From NCBI GenBank assembly GCA_020436935.1, contig JAGQWX010000003.1, forward strand, positions 124,001 to 188,000: 64,000 bases of DNA, in the 5' to 3' direction. The position numbers and the translations under genes are program-made. Below the pieces are notes generated by a model that was not told where the DNA came from, did no database searches, and was given only the letters and a program-made list of their open reading frames with translations. Shown piece after piece: positions 1-8,413 of this stretch. Source of the stretch: Saprospiraceae bacterium (lineage in GTDB: Bacteria; Bacteroidota; Bacteroidia; Chitinophagales; Saprospiraceae). The number at the start of each line of letters is the position of its first letter. Within the stretch, counting starts at the first letter, position 1.

Positions 1-435
1 GATATTCATTACCAACAGCTGCCGGCAGATAAGTTGAATTTTATCAAAAATCTACAGCAACATGGAGAGGTGGTATTGATGATTGGAGATGGTCTCAATG
101 ATGCAGGTGCATTGCGCCAAAGTGATATTGGATTGGTTGTTTCTGATCAAAATAACAACTTCATACCAGCTTGTGACGGAGTTATGGAAGGAAACCGTTT
201 ACCAAAATTGAAATATTATCTGGATGTATTAAAAAACTCAAAACGATTGATATTTCTGGCTTTTGCTTTTGCTGTCTGTTACAACATCATCGGCCTATCA
301 CTTGCTGTTAGTGGTAACTTGTCTCCAATTCATGCGGCTATTCTGATGCCATTGAGTTCGATATCTATCATAGGATTTGCGATGTTAAGTACCACTTTAG
401 TTTATGCAATTTATGCGCAAAAGATGAAAATTTAA
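1..435 (+). CDS. ccoI: Heavy-metal P-type ATPase, C-terminal part (probable CcoI/FixI copper pump), truncated by window edge
   Basis: The reading frame is open from base 1, so only the last 144 residues are visible. They begin in the P domain and contain the hinge motif GDGLNDAGAL typical of P-type ATPases, followed by two C-terminal hydrophobic segments, as in P1B-type copper exporters. CcoI/FixI pumps supply copper to the cbb3 oxidase, and ccoS and ccoNO lie downstream on the same strand (from 8234), which favours this name over a generic CopA. The phosphorylation and metal-binding motifs lie outside the window, so metal specificity cannot be read. Confidence 0.8.
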   Translation, partial: DIHYQQLPADKLNFIKNLQQHGEVVLMIGDGLNDAGALRQSDIGLVVSDQNNNFIPACDGVMEGNRLPKLKYYLDVLKNSKRLIFLAFAFAVCYNIIGLSLAVSGNLSPIHAAILMPLSSISIIGFAMLSTTLVYAIYAQKMKI

Positions 436-492
436 TAAGACCTGTTTTATTAGTTTCTCCAGATTTTGGAGAAAAATGTCTCATACAAATTG

Positions 493-530
493 TGCATTCT
501 CCGATAAAGATCAGAGAATGCATTTTTATT
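493..530 (+). terminator. Rho-independent terminator after the P-type ATPase
   Basis: A perfect 9-bp stem (TGCATTCTC at 493-501 with GAGAATGCA at 514-522) has a 12-nt loop and is followed by TTTTTATTTT. It sits 58 bases after the ATPase stop codon and separates it from the converging gene at 555. Confidence 0.8.
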
Positions 531-554
531 TTCTAATAAAACTTAGTGACGTTC

Positions 555-2330
555 TTATTGGTGTTTTGGAGCAAGTCGGTGTTGTCTGATAAATACAACA
601 CCGGTAATAGCAAACATGGTAAGCAAAATCAAAATTGCCCATTGTCCCATAGTTGGAATTGCTGCACAAGGGTCAGAACATACTGCAGTGAAGTAGGTGT
701 ATTCCAAATTGGCAACTCCAATGGCAACTATGGCTTGATCACCCAGACTGTGCCAATAGTCCTGATAAACAAAGCCATTGGCATTTGCCATGGTATTGAT
801 GACTCCGAATGAAGTGCCATCCATTTGTTTGAACTGTCCATTCAAGTCTGTAATTACGACCGGAGCATTTGCATTTGCAATTCCTACATCTATAGAAAGT
901 ACATCGTGGAATAAAAGGACGCTTCCGTCTGGATTGAGCACATTTTCAGGATCTCCACAATTACAAGGATCATCAATGGAAATTTGAGAACCTTCTGGCC
1001 CAAACTCTACATTTTCAGTTACCAATACATCACAGAAGTATTCACATGGGTTTTGATAATATATCCCAAAAGCTGTGATACAATTATCCTCTTCACAATA
1101 AGCTGCTACTGCTTCAAACGGATTGAGACCAGAAACTTCAAAACAAGTCTGGCCCTCTTCATCGAATGGCTCTCCGAAGATGACATCTGGGTTAGTGGAT
1201 CTCAATATAATATTTTGCCCTCTTTTTTTACCCAGGTTATTTCTAAATACCTCAGTTGATACAGGGTTTAGACAAAGTGTAATGGTACCGTTTGCACAAA
1301 GATTTTCATCACTCCTTGTAATTTCTAATAATTCGGCAATTATTCGTCGTCCAATGATGGATGATTTTACATCCACACATCCTTCTGGATCATCGATGTT
1401 TGATACAAAAAGGTATAGTACGTCTGAAGGTAAAAAATCAACTATGGTTACAGTGCCTCCTGTATCACTTCCCACTATTTGACCAAAGCCTGAAACTACC
1501 CACTTAAACTTGTATTCAATAATTTGTGATAAGTTCATGTCAAACTCGCAACCAATTGCTGCATAAACCACGGTGTCTGGGCAAGGATCTGAATTATCTC
1601 CCAATGGTTCAATACAAATTTCAGTTTCTCCCAATTGGCAAGGACAGAATCCGTCATTGTATTTGTTGTAAGTAGCTGCAAAGCCCAGCTCACAACCTTG
1701 GTCCTTCAAATCTGTGAACAATTGGCCTCTTGAGAAATAACAGGTTACTTCAGAAGAATCTGGACAAACTTCCATTCCTGAACAAGCACCCGTATGAATA
1801 GAGTATTCATTGTATTCAATTGGTCCGTCAGTAGAGATGTCTTTTGTATAGGTAGAATCCCCATTGCACACACAGTAGGTACCTATTGGCTGCAATCCAA
1901 CACCAGCACTAAAGCTGCAGTAATTTTTTCGGGGATCATCTGTCACAACCGTAATATTAAAGCCCTTACCTGGCTCGTAGGGTTCTGGTTTTGTATAAGT
2001 CACTTCAAAACTTACATCTTCACCAGGGTTTACGATCACAAAATTCGGAGCTGTGGCCAACTCGAATCCCGGACTTGAGTTTGGGCTTAGACTTACACTT
2101 ACAATAGTTAATGGTGCACTGCCTTCATTCAGGATGTCAAAATGATAAGTATTCAATCCATCATTGACTTTACTATAAATGTATCCACCGCAATTGATGT
2201 AAGCAGCGCCTTTGGTATGATCCTGTGCATGCATTGCAGGATCAGTCACGTGCCAAAGGCTAACATTGGGCTGGGCTTTCAATAAAAAAACTAAAAGCAA
2301 AAGTGGAATAATTTGGAGGAATTTTTTCAT
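555..2330 (-). CDS. Secreted cysteine-rich protein with IPTL-type C-terminal sorting signal
   Basis: The 591-residue protein starts with a signal peptide (MKKFLQIIPLLLLVFLLKAQ). Residues about 45-140 resemble a choice-of-anchor/ASPM-SPD-2-like beta-sandwich (hydrophobic strands around 'ILNEGSAPLTI'). The middle is rich in paired cysteines and matches no family I can name. The C-terminus has IPTMGQW, a hydrophobic segment and a basic tail (RQHR), the tripartite layout of the IPTL-CTERM sorting signal thought to be processed by exosortase H. No exosortase is visible in the window. It points against its neighbours and sits between two genes that normally belong to a cbb3 gene cluster. The function is unknown; export and membrane or surface processing are inferred. 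Confidence 0.75.
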   Translation of the reverse strand: MKKFLQIIPLLLLVFLLKAQPNVSLWHVTDPAMHAQDHTKGAAYINCGGYIYSKVNDGLNTYHFDILNEGSAPLTIVSVSLSPNSSPGFELATAPNFVIVNPGEDVSFEVTYTKPEPYEPGKGFNITVVTDDPRKNYCSFSAGVGLQPIGTYCVCNGDSTYTKDISTDGPIEYNEYSIHTGACSGMEVCPDSSEVTCYFSRGQLFTDLKDQGCELGFAATYNKYNDGFCPCQLGETEICIEPLGDNSDPCPDTVVYAAIGCEFDMNLSQIIEYKFKWVVSGFGQIVGSDTGGTVTIVDFLPSDVLYLFVSNIDDPEGCVDVKSSIIGRRIIAELLEITRSDENLCANGTITLCLNPVSTEVFRNNLGKKRGQNIILRSTNPDVIFGEPFDEEGQTCFEVSGLNPFEAVAAYCEEDNCITAFGIYYQNPCEYFCDVLVTENVEFGPEGSQISIDDPCNCGDPENVLNPDGSVLLFHDVLSIDVGIANANAPVVITDLNGQFKQMDGTSFGVINTMANANGFVYQDYWHSLGDQAIVAIGVANLEYTYFTAVCSDPCAAIPTMGQWAILILLTMFAITGVVFIRQHRLAPKHQ

Positions 2331-2484
2331 CAGTAGTTTAAGCTTGCTGGTTTTAAAAATTAAATCATTGGTTATCCAAATACAATAATTGTGCTTGAAT
2401 GATACAAATCTATGATTTACATCATATTAACCTGTATTTTGAAAGTACATTTAACACTTACATCCTTTAAATTTGATCTATGCC

Positions 2485-2607
2485 ATGGGTAAAGCTTTCA
2501 ATAAATTCAAAAGGAAGACTTCATTCACTAGAATTCCGGAACATCCTTGGGCTTATGCTCAAAAAAAAATTAAATTAGCTCGTCAAACCAAAGAATCAAG
2601 TTTATGA
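2485..2607 (+). CDS. Possible 40-residue basic small protein overlapping the large T9SS gene
   Basis: An ATG at 2485 opens a 40-codon frame rich in Lys and Arg, beginning MGKAFNKFKRK and containing RIPEHPWAY. Its TGA stop shares bases with the ATG of the next gene (ATGA at 2604-2607), the arrangement used for translational coupling. There is no signal peptide or membrane segment and I do not recognise a family. It may be a real small protein, a leader peptide that sets translation of the giant gene, or chance. Confidence 0.35.
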   Translation: MGKAFNKFKRKTSFTRIPEHPWAYAQKKIKLARQTKESSL

Positions 2608-5600
2608 GGATTAGTTCTATCGGATCCATTACTATTTTCATTTTCGCATTTCTATTAGCACCATGTTTTGCGTTTTCAGCATCTTACTATTGGGTTGGAA
2701 ATAGCGGTAACTGGTCAGACTTGAGTCATTGGGCAACATCCTCAGGTGGGTCAACCTTCCATCTGTCTGTACCTGGTACTGGTGATGATGTTTTTTTTGA
2801 CTCAAAGTCATTCACTGTTCCAAATGCAGAGGTAATATTCAACAATGAATTCTCTTACGTACGAGACTTAAACATAAATCCTACCAATGCTCCAAAATTC
2901 AAAGCCGGAAATGCATCGTACAATCTTGTAATTGGCAGAAATGTATCCTTCGCAGGAAATTTTGACTGGTTGTACAATGGGACTGTACAGCTGGTTTCTG
3001 CCGGATCAGCCAATCAGATAGGATTTGGGGGTAAAACCATAGGCAAGACTTTGTATGTTGATGGGCCCGGATCATGGGAAATTATTTCACCTTTTAGAGT
3101 AGACGGTGGGCTAATTCTAAATGAGGGTAGTATCTCTTTCAAAACAGATTCAGTCAGGTGCGCTTATTTTGAGTCATCATCTACCAGGCAGAGAAGTATA
3201 AAATGGAATAATGTTTTGTTTTATATAGAAAAATCTTCTGAACTTCTGGACGACGATTCCTTCTACTGGGATCAAAATAAGTATGCTTTCAGAGCAAATA
3301 TGTTCAACCTGACCACAACTGCCCAGGCTGGAAATTATATCATTTTTGAAGGTGAAATAAGCGATCTTATACTGCTTGATGGGGGTAATCAAACTTTTAA
3401 TGCTGGCAATATTATTAAAACAAAGCAGTCAGGAAGATTTTGGATCATTGACCCTCAGAACAGAACCAATTTGAATCTATTGGGCAACCTGGAGTCCTCG
3501 TCGAGTATGGACATTGCTGTAGGGCTTAAACTTAATACTTTTCTTTTTTTTCCAGGTACGGTAATTACCATTAATCCCACCCAAAGCATCGAGGCAGCGC
3601 AAATGTTATTGAACGGGAGATGTGACGCAACAATTACGGTCTGGTCTGCAATTGCAGGTACTCCGGTTTTAATGAAAATTAATAATCCAGTTACCGCAAA
3701 TTATGGAATTTTCAGAGATATTCACAATTCGGGAAGTATACTAACAGTCCAGAATGGTGTTGATCTGGGCAATAATGTTGGAGTAAGGGTCTCAAGCTCT
3801 CCGGGTAAACAATTTTTTTGGATTGGCAAAAATGGCAACTGGTCTGTGGGTGCCAACTGGTCGAATTCAAGTGGAGGGCCCCCTCAAGCCTGTATCCCCT
3901 CGATTTCAGATGACGTGATTTTTGACGCCAATTCTTTCAATGCAAGTGGTCAAAGGGTAGTTATTGATGCGACAAATGTTTTTTGCAACAGCATGAAATG
4001 GGAAGCAAGTGTAACTTCTGGATCCGGCATAGCCAGCCAAAAGCATCAAAACTTATTGATCAATGGCTCGCTTTATTTTCAACCCCAAATGGTCAATGAG
4101 CTGGAAGGGGACGTCAGTTTTGTTTCCGGTAATCCCAACAATGAAATTCAATGTGCCGGGCATCAGTTTAGGAAAAACATCAACTTTACAAATGTTGGAG
4201 GTTCATGGAAATTATTGGATGAACTAGTTGTTAGGAAAGAACTCTTCCTGAATTCAGGTCAGTTGATACTCAATGGACAGATATTGATGGCCTATTATTT
4301 TACTTCTGGAGGCAATGAAAAAAGAACGCTCGATCTCAGCAATAGCACGATCATTATGTCCACATTTTATTCTGACGATTATTTTCCTCTTTTTAGATAT
4401 AGTGACGATAATTTTTTCGTGGTATCAGATAATTCTTTGATCAGCTTTATTGCGGGAAGTTCCAATATGAACTGTTATTATGACAAGTACCCTCCAAAGT
4501 CGCCACAAAGGGTGGTTTTCGATAAGGTCAATTTTGCATCATTAGGATATGTGTCAAATTACATCCAGAATTCAACCATTCACATTAATAAGCTGACTAT
4601 GAATAGTGGTGGCTTGATGCGACTCAATTCTACCATGGAAGTGGATACATTGATCATTAGGACTGATTATAGTTATGTGTTTGAAAAAGTAAATGATCAA
4701 GATATTCCGGATATTGGATTAAAGCTGAAGTCTATCCGAGTGATTAAGGACAATTGTGAAGGATTTGCTTCTGTGCAGTCAAAGCCATATGGTAAAAATT
4801 TCTTTTTTGATTTTCCAGATGTTCCCATCATCCAAAACATTGAAAGTCGATACCTCGATTACAGGTCACCGGGCCAGGTCATTGCCAATGCAAGTGTTGA
4901 TGGTGGATTTAACAGCAACATTGTGTTCAATAACAATATCGGTAGAAAGCTTTATTTTGTAAATAAGGACAATGACTGGGTATCCACAGCAAATTGGTCA
5001 TTGACTTCAGGAGGTACAGGAGGTGAGTGTATTCCAACCATATTGGATACAGTGATATTTGACAACAAGTCCTTTGATAATTTCAATCAAAACGTTTTTG
5101 TGTCAGGATCAGGATTTGCTTATTGCAAAGACTTTTATTTTGATGTGCCTGGCTTCAATGGTTTTTTAGGACTTAGCAGGCTGTTTGTCCATGGCAATAT
5201 TGATTTCAAACAAAAGATTGATATCAGTGGGACTGAATTGCACATGAGTGGTAAGGACAAACAATTTATAGATGTAAAGGGCTCGGTTTTTGGCTCATTC
5301 TATCTTACTGCATTGGATAGTGTTGTTTTGAAATCTGACTTTGCAACGAGTTATTCCTTGTTTCTTGAATATGGAACGTTTTTCACCGGCCCTCATAATA
5401 CCTCTTCTTATTTTCAAACCACTATTCCAGCAAGCTCCGGAGCTTTGCACATCAATTATGGTAGCGGAAAACATACCCTGAACTATGATTATATTGCTGG
5501 TAGCGCATTAGAATTTTCAAGGAATGTCATCGTCGAATGCGGAACTTCAGAGTTTATATTCAAAGGCATTAATACTGCAGCCACATTCAACGAAAACATC

Positions 5601-8021
5601 AAATTGTATGACATGACCTTCACTGCGGGGACTGGTCAGGCATACTTATACTTTTATGGTGACAGAGGTGCCTTGTCAGCCAATAAAATTTCTTTTGGAT
5701 CTAATGCAACTGTCGATGCAAGATATGGATCGGAAAAATCCATTTTAACAGATACATTGATTTTTACAGCCGGTAAAACCTATAATTTCGATCCTTCATT
5801 TTATTACGAAGTTAAAGAGCATTTCAGAGCTATTGGCAATAATTGCAACTCTATCAATTTTATATCAGGACGATCAGATCGTAAAGTAGATTTTAGGATG
5901 CCGGCTTCAGCAGACTTGTTAATGAATTTTGTTCAGTTAAAAGGCATCAGCGCTTCAGGAGGCAATGCTTTTAATGCTGGAGCGTTCAGTATAAATGTAG
6001 AGAATTCTAGTCAGGGATGGTTTTTCCCTGATAAAAGTACTGTCGAGGAAAACATTGGAATACTTGGCAAAGATATTTCGGTATGCGAAGGTGAAAAAGT
6101 CATATTTTCGGCAAATACCAACTCCCCTGGTGAAACTTACTTATGGAGTGACAATTCAACCTCAGCCATGTTTTCTCCAACTGTTTCGGGTGAATATGGT
6201 GTACTCATCAGGTATCAAAACAACTGCGAAGTGAGGGATACTGTCGAAGTGCAGTTTGCTAAAATTCCTTCATTTGATCTCGGTCCGGATAAAACCGTTT
6301 GTGCAGGTACAGAAGAAGTATTGAACATTGTGGTTCAAGCTGACTCTTTGGTCTGGCAAGATGGGCAATCAGGTGGACAATACACCGTTAAGGAAGCCGG
6401 AAGCTATATATTAAGTGCATTCAATATGGGGTGTCAATTCAAAGACACATTCAATTTCAATGTATTGAATATAACCACATTTGATTTCGGCTCAGATACG
6501 ACGCTTTGCGGTGATGCAACATTGACCTTGATCCTGAATCCTGAAGTTGGTGAGGTCATCCAATGGAATGATATGAGCACAAATGACACATTAAAGGTGG
6601 ATAAAGGCGGAACATATTTTGCAACCATTGATAATGGACAGTGCAAATTTGCAGATACAATCTTGGTTAGCTACATCGACTTGCCACAAAATTTCCTAAA
6701 CCCTGCATTGTCAGTTTGTACAGGTGATACTGCAGTCATTAGCCCGGGGCTGGCGGGTGTCAATTATTTGTGGAGCGATGGGACCTCCGGCCCTACCATC
6801 ACAGCTTACAAATCAGGCACTTTCTGGCTTAGAATTACCAGCGGAGCCTGTATGGCCGCTGATACCATTGATGTTGCCTTTAAACCATTGCCAGACCCGG
6901 GTATACAAAAGTCACTGTCCATTTGTGAAGGACAGGAAGTGGAAGTAACCCCGTGTTGTCAGTTTGACGAAGTTAAATGGGAGGACACAGGATTAACAGG
7001 CTTGAGGGTTTTTGCCCAGCCGGGTGTTTTTAAATATACGGCTACTTTATCTGACTGCCAGCTTACAGATTCAATCATAATTCAGGAAATATTTTTGGAG
7101 GACGTCAACCTTGGTCCCGACTTATCTCTTTGCGAAGGTGGGTTCAAGCACCTGGATGCCGGAGTGGAAAATGTCAATACACTTTGGTCCACAGGATCTA
7201 CCATGAAGGAAATCAATGTAAATCAGACCGGATTGTACTTCGCCTCAATATCAAGAGATGGATGTTCCAAGACTGACAGCATTTTTATTGAATTCAAAGT
7301 CCTCCCAGATCCGGGAACAGAGGACGTTTATACCTTTTGCGAAGGCGCTGAGGTGATGATAAGTGTTCCACAAGCAGCGGTCGACTCCCTGCGCTGGTCT
7401 GATGGCAGTACATTGCTCAATAAAGTCTTTTCTTCCGAGGGGCTTTTTGGGCTGAAGGCCTATAGAAATGGCTGTATGTCTGAAAACCAATTTGAAGTAA
7501 AGAAGGTGGTATTTGATGCATTTGTAGAAAATACAAGCTTTGATTTATGCCCTGAATCAGAAGTCGTTTTGCAGGTAATTAATCCGTCCGGCCTGGAAAT
7601 TGTCTGGAGCGATGGGTCTAATGAAGACCAACTCAAGGTGGATGAATCCGGACAATTCACGGCAACTATCAGCTCCAATAATTGCGAAGAGCAATTTATT
7701 TTTGATGTCAAAGCGATATCCTGTACCCGATTCGAAATGAATTTTCCAAATATCGTGAGTTTAAGCTCTTTTGAAAACAATCTATTTTTAGGTCAGGTCG
7801 TCGACGGAGCTTCCTTAAACTCATATGAAATAAAAGTATTTGACCGTTACGGAAGTGTAGTATTTCAAAGCAATGACCCAGCGGTTGGCTGGGATGGCAA
7901 ATTCAGCAAGCAACAAGTCATTGGCGGAGTGTTTACTTACCTGGTGAAGGTCAATTACAATGATGACTATGTATCAAATGTAGATGATTCGATACTTGGT
8001 TCTATCACCATTATACCGTAG
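2604..8021 (+). CDS. Giant T9SS-secreted adhesin-like protein with gliding-motility C-terminal domain
   Basis: The 1805-residue protein has a signal peptide (residues 1-26). Three copies of a YYWVG-NSGNWSD-x-HW...DDVFFD-type module begin near residues 28, 403 and 782, each followed by about 350 residues of predicted beta-rich sequence. Residues about 1160-1710 hold eight Ig/PKD-like repeats with the pattern LCxG...LWSDGS...SGxY...C. The last 95 residues (motifs IKVFDRYGSVVFQS and GWDGK) match the gliding motility-associated, CHU-type C-terminal domain that directs type IX secretion (type B signal). It is therefore expected at the cell surface or in the medium as an adhesin. The ATG at 2604 overlaps the stop of a short upstream frame. 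Confidence 0.88.
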   Translation: MRISSIGSITIFIFAFLLAPCFAFSASYYWVGNSGNWSDLSHWATSSGGSTFHLSVPGTGDDVFFDSKSFTVPNAEVIFNNEFSYVRDLNINPTNAPKFKAGNASYNLVIGRNVSFAGNFDWLYNGTVQLVSAGSANQIGFGGKTIGKTLYVDGPGSWEIISPFRVDGGLILNEGSISFKTDSVRCAYFESSSTRQRSIKWNNVLFYIEKSSELLDDDSFYWDQNKYAFRANMFNLTTTAQAGNYIIFEGEISDLILLDGGNQTFNAGNIIKTKQSGRFWIIDPQNRTNLNLLGNLESSSSMDIAVGLKLNTFLFFPGTVITINPTQSIEAAQMLLNGRCDATITVWSAIAGTPVLMKINNPVTANYGIFRDIHNSGSILTVQNGVDLGNNVGVRVSSSPGKQFFWIGKNGNWSVGANWSNSSGGPPQACIPSISDDVIFDANSFNASGQRVVIDATNVFCNSMKWEASVTSGSGIASQKHQNLLINGSLYFQPQMVNELEGDVSFVSGNPNNEIQCAGHQFRKNINFTNVGGSWKLLDELVVRKELFLNSGQLILNGQILMAYYFTSGGNEKRTLDLSNSTIIMSTFYSDDYFPLFRYSDDNFFVVSDNSLISFIAGSSNMNCYYDKYPPKSPQRVVFDKVNFASLGYVSNYIQNSTIHINKLTMNSGGLMRLNSTMEVDTLIIRTDYSYVFEKVNDQDIPDIGLKLKSIRVIKDNCEGFASVQSKPYGKNFFFDFPDVPIIQNIESRYLDYRSPGQVIANASVDGGFNSNIVFNNNIGRKLYFVNKDNDWVSTANWSLTSGGTGGECIPTILDTVIFDNKSFDNFNQNVFVSGSGFAYCKDFYFDVPGFNGFLGLSRLFVHGNIDFKQKIDISGTELHMSGKDKQFIDVKGSVFGSFYLTALDSVVLKSDFATSYSLFLEYGTFFTGPHNTSSYFQTTIPASSGALHINYGSGKHTLNYDYIAGSALEFSRNVIVECGTSEFIFKGINTAATFNENIKLYDMTFTAGTGQAYLYFYGDRGALSANKISFGSNATVDARYGSEKSILTDTLIFTAGKTYNFDPSFYYEVKEHFRAIGNNCNSINFISGRSDRKVDFRMPASADLLMNFVQLKGISASGGNAFNAGAFSINVENSSQGWFFPDKSTVEENIGILGKDISVCEGEKVIFSANTNSPGETYLWSDNSTSAMFSPTVSGEYGVLIRYQNNCEVRDTVEVQFAKIPSFDLGPDKTVCAGTEEVLNIVVQADSLVWQDGQSGGQYTVKEAGSYILSAFNMGCQFKDTFNFNVLNITTFDFGSDTTLCGDATLTLILNPEVGEVIQWNDMSTNDTLKVDKGGTYFATIDNGQCKFADTILVSYIDLPQNFLNPALSVCTGDTAVISPGLAGVNYLWSDGTSGPTITAYKSGTFWLRITSGACMAADTIDVAFKPLPDPGIQKSLSICEGQEVEVTPCCQFDEVKWEDTGLTGLRVFAQPGVFKYTATLSDCQLTDSIIIQEIFLEDVNLGPDLSLCEGGFKHLDAGVENVNTLWSTGSTMKEINVNQTGLYFASISRDGCSKTDSIFIEFKVLPDPGTEDVYTFCEGAEVMISVPQAAVDSLRWSDGSTLLNKVFSSEGLFGLKAYRNGCMSENQFEVKKVVFDAFVENTSFDLCPESEVVLQVINPSGLEIVWSDGSNEDQLKVDESGQFTATISSNNCEEQFIFDVKAISCTRFEMNFPNIVSLSSFENNLFLGQVVDGASLNSYEIKVFDRYGSVVFQSNDPAVGWDGKFSKQQVIGGVFTYLVKVNYNDDYVSNVDDSILGSITIIP

Positions 8022-8152
8022 GCTATTCAAATTACTTTTATTGCTATTTCCTTATAATCAATGGATTAAGCCATGATCTAATCTTGCTATGAAACTGCTT
8101 TTCATAAAATAATTGCCGTGCATTTCATGGTATTGGTATGAAAAATTAATGC

Positions 8153-8186
8153 TGACTTTTGTCATCTGTCTGCTTGACAAAGGTCA
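8153..8186. promoter_or_regulatory. Tandem TGAC-N4-GTCA operators (CRP/FNR-type) of the cbb3 operon
   Basis: Two perfect inverted repeats lie before ccoS: TGACTTTTGTCA at 8153-8164 and TGACAAAGGTCA at 8175-8186. Their centres are exactly 22 bp apart, two helical turns. The TGA-N6-TCA geometry is that of CRP/FNR-family sites. With a start point estimated at about 8222-8224 from the -7 box, the sites centre near -42 and -64, typical activator positions. That the activator senses low oxygen is inferred from the target operon. Confidence 0.7.
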
Positions 8187-8209
8187 TTAGCAGAGGCAAC
8201 CGACAGGCC

Positions 8210-8217
8210 TAACTTGC
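8210..8217 (+). promoter_or_regulatory. Probable -7 element of the ccoS-ccoNOQPGH promoter
   Basis: TAACTTGC at 8210-8217 differs slightly from the Bacteroidota consensus TAnnTTTG and lies 16 bases before the ccoS start. No TTG stands at the usual upstream distance, which fits a promoter that depends on the activator sites at 8153-8186. Confidence 0.5.
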
Positions 8218-8233
8218 ATCAAAATTCATAAGC

Positions 8234-8401
8234 ATGCAAATCATCCTGTTTCTAATCATTCTAAGTCTGATCATGGCAGTCGGGTTTTTATTTGCTTTTT
8301 TCTGGGCGGTAAAAGACGGTCAATACGAAGATGAGTATACCCCATCCATCAGGCCCTTGATAGAAGATGATATGGTGCAAATCAAATCAAAAACTAAATA
8401 A
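8234..8401 (+). CDS. ccoS: cbb3-type cytochrome oxidase assembly protein CcoS
   Basis: A 55-residue protein starting MQIILFLIILSLIMAVGF with one N-terminal membrane helix, then FFWAVKDGQYEDEYTPS. The helix followed by W-x-[VI]-K-x-GQ[YF]-[DE]D is the CcoS/FixS signature. CcoS is needed to place cofactors in subunit CcoN. It is the first gene after the tandem operators, 12 bases before ccoNO. Confidence 0.93.
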   Translation: MQIILFLIILSLIMAVGFLFAFFWAVKDGQYEDEYTPSIRPLIEDDMVQIKSKTK

Positions 8402-8413
8402 ACAACATTTCTT

